64,000 nucleotides of DNA. It comes from Ophiosphaerella korrae. Taxonomy: Eukaryota > Ascomycota > Dothideomycetes > Pleosporales > Phaeosphaeriaceae. Under the pieces are notes generated by a model. The model did not search any database, was not told the DNA's origin, and was given only the letters and a program-made list of their open reading frames with translations. Below, piece after piece: positions 12,349 to 20,774 of the stretch. The stretch's first letter is position 1. Each line of letters opens with the position of its first letter. The position numbers and the translations under genes are program-made. The stretch is taken from positions 35,445 through 99,444 of the forward strand of contig JALNQF010000162.1 in NCBI GenBank assembly GCA_028456385.1, in the 5' to 3' direction.

Positions 12349-13173
12349 CTATGAGTACCCCCCTGGCAAGGTCTGGATAGCTTCCAAAGCAACAAGATCG
12401 TCGAGGTTCAGGTCCTTGAGATCTCCCAAATTCGGTTCTTGATGACCAATCGGTTGCGCTGGATCAAAGATGACCGGGTCGTCCAGCTCTTTCTTCGCGA
12501 ATACATTCAAATACTCAAATACATTCTTATCAAACCAAAAGACTCCTCGCTCAGCGTCGATTTCAAAAGTAGCTGTGAACGGGTCCTTGGAGTCGCATTG
12601 AATGATGGCAGCTGCGCGATAGGAAGGTATGACTCCTTTCGCAGACTTCTTCGCTTCCGTACAGTCCCATACAAGTACATTGTCCGTCGCAACATCAGAA
12701 CTCTTTCTCCATCCACTTAGCTTCAGTTCGTATTCCCTGTTGATCTTCCGTCCGATCTCATCATCCACTCTAAGCCTTCCCCCAATCGGTCCTAGAGGCA
12801 GTTCTGCGCCAGCTTTCACGGTATTTGCCCTCTCTTCGGTGAAAATCTTTCCTCTTCTCTCCTCCGGTGCGAGTCGTAGCACCTTTGGATGTGATGAGGT
12901 AGCCGCATTCTGCTTGCGAAACTCGATGTTCACATGGAAGTTCCTGATTCTTCGGGATCCTGGACGGAATTTGAAAATGAACCGCATAATTACTAATGCC
13001 GCTGGTTGGCTATCAAAAGTGCCATATTGTACCCTGTCGATACGGACGTTGACGAGAGTGTACTCATCCGGGTCATATTCCAGGGCGTTTTCTCGAGTCG
13101 ATGATTGGCCTGGCTCGTTATGCTGGGGCCTAAGCTCGCCGGCCTTGGGTTGTAGATCCAATGAAAACTCCAT
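12349..13173 (-). CDS. Conserved-looking fungal protein of unknown function, 274 aa
   Basis: Single-exon frame from an ATG at 13173 to a stop at 12349. I do not recognise a named domain. The N-terminus carries a 'PKAGELRPQ' stretch, then alternating hydrophobic strands around residues 38-85 (LVNVRIDRVQYG, ALVIMRFIFKF, FHVNIEFR) that suggest a beta-sandwich. A charged central part follows, then 'VLVWDCTEAKKSAKGVIPSYRAA' near 168-190 and another strand pair near 190-215. An acidic, leucine-rich tail (DLKDLNLDDLVAL) ends in PGGYS. There is no signal peptide or membrane segment, so it is probably cytosolic or nuclear. It is divergent from the TPR-CHAT gene across 280 bp, which suggests shared control. 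Base composition is normal, with no RIP damage and no internal stops. It is real with good confidence; function is open. Confidence 0.85.
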   Translation of the reverse strand: MEFSLDLQPKAGELRPQHNEPGQSSTRENALEYDPDEYTLVNVRIDRVQYGTFDSQPAALVIMRFIFKFRPGSRRIRNFHVNIEFRKQNAATSSHPKVLRLAPEERRGKIFTEERANTVKAGAELPLGPIGGRLRVDDEIGRKINREYELKLSGWRKSSDVATDNVLVWDCTEAKKSAKGVIPSYRAAAIIQCDSKDPFTATFEIDAERGVFWFDKNVFEYLNVFAKKELDDPVIFDPAQPIGHQEPNLGDLKDLNLDDLVALEAIQTLPGGYS

Positions 13174-13453
13174 TGCGTTTCCGAGGATTCTGCGTATAAG
13201 ATGAGGGGTAGAAGATGTGGTTGCGTCTGGTCAGGCTGAAATGCAGCGGTGAAAATGCGTCACCTGACAACTTGCTGTTCGGGTGGCGCCGAGTTGGCTT
13301 TCCCCGCTCAGCCTTTCCCAGATTCTCTTCGCATGCAACAACTCGTTTTCTTCTGGCTGAACCTCCATTTTATTGCAATAGGGTCGGCTGTATCGTCGTT
13401 TACTACTTGCCTAGTCGTTTTCATTTGTATTGCTTAGAGAAACAAGCAAAAGT
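13174..13453. promoter_or_regulatory. Shared divergent promoter region
   Basis: This 280-bp gap separates two outward-facing start codons (13173 minus, 13454 plus), so both promoters must lie here or overlap the genes. It contains pyrimidine-rich stretches on the CHAT side near 13300-13340 and 13355-13425, and an ATTGCAAT palindrome near 13373. No clear TATA box. Co-regulation is inferred from geometry only. Confidence 0.5.
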
Positions 13454-16400
13454 ATGGGAATCAAAGAAGCAATCGCTGAGAGCAGGCTACAGAGCCGAGT
13501 AGGAAACTTCACGGATGCAATATACGTCCTTACCAAAGCTCAATCATTGGAACATCTTAATGATGCGGATTCCAAGCTTCAGACAGAAATTAACAGGATC
13601 TTCCTGATCTGCGGCAATCACAGGGCATTAGCAGCCTCCTCGCAGAACCTAAACCCGGCTCGTGGTAAATATGCAGATTTGATATCTATCCAGACTGCAC
13701 TCAATCTTATCAGTACTTCGTTAGACCTAGACCGCTCTCTACAATCTGCCTCATTACTATTCCAAAAGTATGTACCAGCCATGGACTCGGAACAGGATCC
13801 CGAGCTTGTAGTAAGTTTTCCAGATGCATTTCATCAGTCGTCTCCGAGGTTGACTTTCTAAGCCAATGATTCTATACTACTGCTTAGAAGTCCATTATTT
13901 CTGGCGGCTTTATGGAGACGGGATCGATGATCCAGAGATGGCTTATGACGGCTCTTTCCTGCAGAAACTCATTCTCAGCCTCATCAAATCCGACTCCTAC
14001 TATGAAGTTTTCCAACTTTTGGAATACTTTGTCGAAAATCCTGAGCCACAGCTTGAAAACCTGGCATCATGCTTGTTGGCGGAAAACAATCCTGCCTTCA
14101 TCTTCTGTATGCTTTCCCTAGCTAGGATACATGCCCAGCATGGAAGCCTGGAGGATATAGAAAGAATAATTCAGGTTGTTGGAGGGTCCCTTGACGAAAA
14201 GTTTGAAACCCCGAAAATATACTGCCAAATGATCAAACTACGATTTTTGGAGGGAGGAAACACCAAGGCAGAAAGAGTCAGCAATCTCATTCAACTTTCC
14301 ACTACATTCGATCAGCGTCAAGATTACAATAGTTCCTCCCAGGTCCTAGAGTATGCTGCTGAACTAGTGGAATCTATTCTGGAATCTCCCCAAGCGACGA
14401 CTTTCGGTCATAAGATACGTGATTCTCTAGGGGTTGAATGGCGCGCAAGCGGAGATATTCTTACTCTCACACTCGTTGAATTTCGCTATTGCGACTTCCT
14501 CAACGCTTCAACTACAAATCTTTCTTCGGCACGGGCTCGAAGAAAGGAACTCCTCTCATCGCCACTATCAAACAAATTCTGCTACTTCCAACGCTTCCAC
14601 AAACGACAATGGGCGGAGTATTTTATGCTACATCAACGAGAAAATGCCTTGTACCATGCGAAAAGGTATCTAGAGTATTGTAAGAGATGCAGGGATGAGG
14701 AAGAGCAGTCGTTAGCAGAGAACATCAGGCTTCAAACGATTCTACAGCCACATCGTACTTCTGAAGAAATGCGGATAGAATTGCTTGAAGATGTATGCTC
14801 ACAACTCAGAACAGGAATAAAGGCTGATGAAGAGAAGTCATTGTTTGGCTCCCAGGCGGAGAAACAGCTGCTACTTGTCGAAGCGCTCGTAGAATTAGGG
14901 CAATTGCAGGAAGAGGACCTAGAAGATATTGTCACTGAAGCCAGGGATATCCTGCAGAAAGCTGAATCTATTTCCGACAATGTCAACGAGAAAGCCGACA
15001 ATGCATTCGTAAAGTATGAAATTGCATTCCTGAGAGCATCAGCTTCGCTTCTCCTCGATGGACGATTCCAAAGGCAGTCAGATACGTCAACTCCTCATAA
15101 GTATGACGAAAAACTCCCTCAGGGCAGTTGGAGCGGTGTATACTGGCTCCAAGTGCTCCTTCTTTCGCTAAAGAACGAATGTCTACAACTATTTGAGCAA
15201 ATGCTCAGCCAGATGAACGAAAATATCAGCGTCTACGCGAGAGAGGAAGCAAAGAATAAACAAGCCGAAGTCCTAAGTATAAAGGGATTGATTTGCTACC
15301 TCTTGATAGAGTTTGACATACCTAAAATTGAGCAATACCGGACCATAGCAGGCTTTTTATCGTTGAAGCAAGGAGCAGAGCTAGTGCTAGAATGTTTTGA
15401 GCAAGCCTTCAATTTGAAATATCAATTGGAGCAAGAAGCAAGAGATACAAGTGATGTCGAGAGTAGATCAAAAGCATTAACTGCATCAGAGGGTTACTTC
15501 ACCAGCGGACTCGAGCAGCTCTACTTCGACATTGCTCTCGAACTCGCTTTCGGCCTCCAAGATAAAAACCTAACTTGGGAGTGGATTCAGAGACGTAAAG
15601 CCCGAGGATTCTCGAAAATGCTCAGAACCCTAACGCCTGAGGAGAAAATTTCACCAACTTTCGAAAAGCTGCCTGCTGGAAATCTCATAACGTTTGAGGA
15701 TTTACAGTTCGTCCAAACCGCCTCCGCATCCAAGCTAGTGTTTGTCGATTGGGTCATTTTTGGCGCATCTCCAGCTAAGCTTTTATTCTTCTCCTTCTGT
15801 ATGGGAAGAGATGAGGACGGGGCTATTGGAATCCGCCATATGTTCGAGATTGAAGCATCTCTCGACGAGCTTAAGAAAGCGGCAGAGAGTATTGACGAAC
15901 GCCGGATGAACTACGATGACGCCGATAGATACCTGCAACCTTTCATACAAGTCATCCAGCCGTTGGAAAAGTGTTGTAACCGGGGTGACATTTTAATCTT
16001 GTCACCTACTGCACCTCTCCATAATGTACCATTGCATGCTGTTTCCTTGGGCTCCAAACCCCTGATCGAACGCAATCCGGTTTTATATGTGCCTTCCCAT
16101 GCTGCGTTAGTCAGCTGCCTTCAGCGTCTTGCAGCCCCCGAACCAGGAGCTGCTGTACCAACAAAGTGGAAAGCCGCAGTATTTGGAGCATACGATGATA
16201 CTTCCTCGAAACCCGATACAGTACACGAGAGAACAGAAATCTATAAATCGTTAGAAGCACTGGGAAGCGATTTAAGCTGTACCACCGTTTCAGGAAATGA
16301 TCTTACAGAAGACAGCTTGAAGCAGAATTCCATATCTGCCCAGCTCGTACATTTCCATGGCCACGGAATCTTAGATCCTCACTCACCTTCCCAACAGTCG

Positions 16401-16817
16401 CTAGCTTTGGGTCCACGATCTGAACCCCTCACCATCTCCTCTATAACTTCTCTCAATCTCAATGCCACACACGTAACTCTCATCGCATGTTCCGGTGGAA
16501 CGCAAGACTTCTCCCTCTCCGGCGACGAACCCCTAGGCCTGCTGTCCTCTTTCATCCTGGGCGGCGCAACGTCAGTAATCGGTGCTTTGTGGCCCATTCA
16601 GTCTTCTACTGGTCGGTTATTCACGCAAGTGTTTTATGAGTACTTCTTGGGATATGTGGATAGGACGGAGCTAGGGCCTATTGTGAATTTGGCGAAGGCG
16701 CTTCAGCATACTGTTTTAGAGATTAGGAGAAGGCAGGGTACAGGAAGGCCTTATCACTGGGCCCCGTTCGTTTTGTACGGGGTTTGGTTTTGTATTAGAA
16801 AACCTGGGACCTGGTGA
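13454..16817 (+). CDS. TPR-CHAT domain protein (caspase-like peptidase), one intron
   Basis: Two exons, 13454-13810 and 13863-16817, are joined by a 52-nt intron (donor GTAAGT at 13811, TTGAC branch-like site, acceptor AG at 13861-13862). The junction falls between codons and gives about 1103 residues. Residues 1 to roughly 680 are helical and TPR-like. A conserved-looking 'WEWIQRRKARGFSKML' lies near 690. The CHAT domain spans about 800-1095, with 'ILSPTAPLHNVPLHAV' near 828, 'LVHFHGHG' (His near 953) and 'LIACSGG' (Cys near 995), followed by 'GATSVIGALWPIQ'. His and Cys form the expected clan CD cysteine-peptidase dyad and both are present. CHAT proteins are related to caspases and separase; bacterial TPR-CHAT enzymes act in defence. 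The 13430 upstream extension starts with TTG, so ATG at 13454 (A at -3) is chosen. The target here is unknown. Confidence 0.92.
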
Positions 16818-18629
16818 GATGTGTATGCAAACTTTGTGTTGATATTTCGTTGGAGTCAGGAACAAGAAGTCGCATGTTTGTGTGGCTGACACCCAACGTG
16901 GACACTTTATTCCGTGTCACCCCACTTCACTCCTGAAAACAAGAGTCATCTGTCCCACCATCTGCTTTTGCATGTTGCGTTCAATAAAAACAAGTTTATA
17001 CTGAATGATTACCGTGTTTGCAAGATCGCAGAGACTCCATGCCTCGTCTGTCGTGTCCGCTGTAGTACCGTCTCCCCCAACACTTCTTGGCTAGCTGCGG
17101 CCCACTCAGGATGACATCCAGCGTCAAAGGCCCCTCGGGTGGTTATCCTAGACAGCCATTCCAATGGGCCCCATCCTAGTAATCTTGCCTCAATTCGTTG
17201 CGCCAAACAGTACTGCTAGTTCCCTTAAACAGATTGTGAAATCTGCAAGGCTAGCTAGGCATAGTGGCAGAATCGAGTCAATTTGAGTCCCAAACTAATG
17301 CAGCTCTCCATATTGCAGAGGTAAACCTTGGGAGCTGCCTATTAGGTCCCCATGTAAGTAGCAGCTGATGCCCCTCTACACGGCGCACACGTCCAAGTTG
17401 CCTTGTAGCGATTGCCGTGTTTCGATATTCGCAGAAATTCACCCAGAACCAATATCACATGCCTTGGCGACACCCAGGTGAAGAGGGAGTCTGTGGCCAC
17501 AGTTTGACCCATGGACTTGTGGCCTTTGCACAGGGAGAACGACTGCGCGCAGTGAGGGCTTTTGTCGAGTGGATTACAAGGCCACAGTGTCGACGGGATG
17601 AGTCAGTCTTCAACCTTCAGCCCAAAGGCACTTGTTTCAATAGCGTAGGAACTCCCACCAGCGGATGCTGTCCTGTGCAGGTGACGTTGCGCCTGGGGCA
17701 AGAGTACTCAACAGGCAACTTATGCAAGCCATGCAGCAGGTAGAGCGGAGAAGCGCTGTTGAAGACAGGCTAATGTAGAGGTATAAGAACCCCTGCCAAA
17801 TCCATGCCCGATGTGGGATGCGTTGCCAACCTTGCGGCTGGAGCTTAGGCAAGCACCACAAATGATTAGAGGAGATGATACCCGTATGAGAGACTCAAGG
17901 TCGATCGGAAAGTTGATGGAAAGAAGGTACGAGAAGCGGGGGAGGTGACCTCTATATATTCGAGGCGCATGGGCCATCCTGTTGGTGTTGGCGTGGTGAA
18001 GTGAGGGTGAAGTGAGGAGCGAGGATAGTGAGCTACCTTTGAAGGCAATCGAAACTGTTCTGCCAACAGGTACTCGAGCTTCTGGGAGAGAAATCACGGC
18101 ACTGCTACAGCTCTTCAGGAACTGTTAGTTGTGATTGATAAACTAGAGTCTAGATGATAGGTGACGTCAAGTGTTAAGTTTAAGTTGACTTTGACGTCGT
18201 TTTCAACATCGGATATGGCACTACGTGGATTAGCATGGCTCTTTTCGTACTTCTGCTCACGTTCAAGGAAGCGAGGAAGTGGTGAAGCGGTGATCAGAAA
18301 GAAGATGTGGGATAAGAGAACGCAGAAGATACAGTTGACTGATGGCAGTCAATGCCCTTTCCATGAAATACTAATACACAATCTCGTTTTGCTACTGACG
18401 CCTACTCAAGACGAGATGCTCAAACAGCGATTATTTATCCTCATCTGTAATCACCAATGGTCACCAAGTACCTTAGTATGTTTGTCTGGATAGCGACTTC
18501 CTCTCTGATGCCCCTCTCGACGTTGTGGGCCCGGACCTGATTACCCGCCGCCGCTCTGCAATCAAGAATTGCATTGGATTGACAGTATCTGCCTAGTAAA
18601 AGTCTGACGCGACTCGACCACGCGACAGT
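16818..18629. other. Intergenic tract, no supported gene
   Basis: About 1.8 kb of base-balanced sequence. Several short frames exist (for example 17417-17743 plus and 17720-18097 minus), but they overlap each other, mostly lack ATG starts and show no recognisable motifs. I see no tRNA or repeat. It may contain old degraded sequence. Confidence 0.45.
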
Positions 18630-18788
18630 ATGGACGGGTTCATCAAGCTAGCGCCTGCCATCTGGCTCCGCGAGCCGTCTAGGTATCCACCTCAACCACC
18701 AGAGTCATCACCGCCATCGCCGTCACCTCACTCTCTCGTCATGCTCTGCACCTGGCTCGCTTCAAAAACACGTCGGCTGTGGAGATGA
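18630..18788 (+). pseudogene. Possible N-terminal fragment of a DUF829/TMEM53-like gene
   Basis: An ATG-started 52-codon frame begins MDGFIKLAPAIWLREPS, has a proline/serine-rich linker and then 'HSLVMLCTWLASKTRR' before a stop. The pattern 'F-x-x-L-x-P-x-I-W-L' followed by a linker and an 'L-x-x-L-C-T-W' strand resembles the start of fungal DUF829 (TMEM53-like, alpha/beta-hydrolase fold) proteins as I remember them. These normally continue for over 200 residues with a catalytic serine region. Nothing downstream continues the family, so this would be a truncated relic. The match is short and rests on memory, so confidence is low. Confidence 0.4.
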
Positions 18789-18965
18789 GTATGTTGTGGT
18801 GGAGATCATCGCGATTACCATTTTCAGAACGATGACGTGGGTGTGATGAGATACCTGGTCACGATGACACCGTGTGTCTCAACTAACGGCAGATTGCTTT
18901 GAAGACAATACATTTGCTTTTCACCTCACCTTAGGAACGATATTATTACCAAATACCAACGTAGA

Positions 18966-19316
18966 ATGCCACCGAAGAATGAAGAGCAGGTCTTGTCGAA
19001 GCAAGGAGAGCCCATTGAAGAGGGCGATCATGTATATACAAAGATTAGGGGCGGAAGGCATGAGGGTGACGTACGTACACTCTAGCAAAATGTATTTTGC
19101 ACAGGCTCTCTAATCGTTACATAGGTCGAAAAGATTGTGACGACGAGCGAGGCCGCCAAAGACGAGAATGTGAAAAACCCGCCCAAGGTGAGTAATTTAT
19201 GCTGGCGATAGGGCGCATAGCTGATGGGCTCGCAGGTTTTATTTACTGACCAGAAAGGAAAACCTGTTGCTCATAAACCAGGGACACTAGATATTGTTGA
19301 TGATGGCGAGAAGTGA
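18966..19316 (+). CDS. Small Hva1/Tudor-type (DUF2945) protein, 82 aa, three exons
   Basis: Exons are 18966-19070, 19125-19187 and 19236-19316. Intron 1 (54 nt) is GTACGT...ATAG and intron 2 (48 nt) is GTGAGT...GCAG; both lie between codons. The joined product has 82 residues, starts MPPKNEEQVL and ends DDGEK. Its core 'EGDHVYTKIRGGRHEGDVEKIV', then 'NPPKVLFTDQKGKPVAHKPGTLDIV', matches the hypervirulence-associated Tudor family (Hva1_TUDOR, formerly DUF2945): G-D-x-V start, 'G-x-V' turn and the hallmark 'D-x-x-G-K-x-V-A-H-K-P-x-T-L'. These small beta-barrel proteins are common in fungi and bacteria and their role is poorly known. An alternative acceptor at 19104 would give an immediate stop. 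The gene is invisible to simple ORF calling because each exon is short. It stands alone between two gene-poor stretches. Confidence 0.82.
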
Positions 19317-20774
19317 GATAGATGCAAAGACAAGGTGTTAGGGCTTCTGCGCGAATGATACGAAAGAGCTGATAGTTGTTGAGTGCCATATGCGACAATT
19401 AGGGCATTTCTGGAATCGAAGATCATGAATCACTGGTCAATCATCTGGTGGGCGTCTGGGTTAGCTCAAGTTTATGTGATTCGCAGAGACCTTCCTACTT
19501 TCACAAGACCCAGGTTTTGTTCTGAAAAAGCGCCTATTTCCTAGTGTCGATACATTATAGAACATTTTTTTCGTCCAGTGATTCGATTGAGTGGGAAATA
19601 GAACGCTAAAATGCGAATTTCGTGGATGGTAGGATACTTTATGAGATTCGGCCAAGGCAGGCACAGATTTGTGTAGATAGCGCCACGAAGGCTACAACTT
19701 TGTGTCGCTGGTCGTTTCCTTCGAAGAGATATAGAAGGAGGCTGAAGGACGGCAGTACTTTGGCGACCTAGTCATGGTGTTTCGCGCATATCAGCCTGGA
19801 GGATACTTTCCTTTGACACAGAACCTGCGAACTTGCATTTACTTACCCAAGCGCGTGAAATGGCTCAGCTATAACAACGACCGAGAAGGGCATGACACAG
19901 CCAACTTTAAAAAACAGCCCGCACAAACTTCACGAATTCCATATTGCTAACGCCAGCCACTCCGGACCTCCTCGGAGGCTGGGTCGTTGTATGCAGTGTT
20001 GGGAGGAAGATAGGGATGCTATTACTCGTCCAAACGATAACCAGCCTCTAAGATTCAGTGCTCGGGGAGAACTTTAGGTAAACTTTTAATTAAGGATTTC
20101 GTCGATAGCAAAGACATTGATGTCAGAAGAGTGAACTAGAAATTGCGGAGGAGAAAATTGCAACGCTGGCGTTTGGGTTCCGCCACTCTGTTCTCCAAGT
20201 GATGTAGATCGGTTGATGGGGCCGTTATATCGACCGGAGCTGCTGTTATAGGCTCCGACCGCCAATGTGGTGGTAGTGGTTTTCGAGTGAAAGAGCCTCT
20301 CTATCTTTCCATGTGCTTGCAATGACGGCGACCTATCAGTGACTTGCCGAAGCGTAGGCTTCGTTCTTGTTAATCCGTATTATGCCAGGCTCCGTCGTTC
20401 GATGCATAGCCAACCATGTTTGAGGCCCACCGCCCCACTTTGTCTAAACGTCTTCTAATCTCACCATATTCCCCTTAGCGAGCTGAAACTATACATCGGG
20501 CTGCTGCCTGGTATTAGATTGGCCATGATGGGCTCAAGAAGCGCGGCGATGTGGTAGGCTTGAGATTATGATGGTTCTCACGGACGGTATAGCTCTATGC
20601 GAAGGGATAGAGTGAAATTAGTAGTCTAGACTTAGAGTATGAGAATATTCAGCTTCTTGGTATGTAAAAAAAAAGGTGAAAGAAAGGTACATAACGTACA
20701 TGCTTCACTTCTTCCTATTTCTTAAACTTCCCCAAAAACCTTGATCGCCTCCCTTCATGAGAGGCTTGTGGCTG
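19317..20774. other. Intergenic, with one uncertain minus-strand open frame
   Basis: Mostly featureless. On the minus strand a stop-free frame runs from about 20389 to 20086, without an ATG at its head. It encodes a serine/threonine-rich stretch with 'KTTTTTLAVGAYNSSSGRYNGPINRSTSLG'. It could be a terminal exon or relic, but no upstream exon could be tied to it, so it is not called as a gene. The segment just before 20774 should contain the 3' UTR of the ankyrin gene. Confidence 0.4.

Noticed and set aside
12629..13204. 191-aa plus-strand ORF
   Set aside because: Antisense shadow of the 274-codon gene; no start context or domain.
13215..13502. 95-aa plus-strand ORF in the divergent promoter
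   Set aside because: Starts with a non-ATG codon, overlaps the CHAT gene start in another frame and has no recognisable motif.
13866..16817. CHAT gene starting at 13866 as a separate gene
   Set aside because: A canonical 52-nt intron joins the upstream frame at 13454 to it in phase, so it is exon 2.
17720..18097. 125-aa minus-strand ORF
   Set aside because: GTG start, overlaps other random frames, and composition and sequence give no family.
18161..18493. 110-aa plus-strand ORF
   Set aside because: No ATG at its head and no domain; treated as chance.
18874..19113. 79-aa plus-strand ORF
   Set aside because: Out of frame with the spliced Hva1 gene that occupies the same bases and matches a family.
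20086..20322. 78-aa Ser/Thr-rich minus-strand ORF
   Set aside because: No ATG and no upstream exon that could be joined with plausible splice sites; noted only within the intergenic entry.
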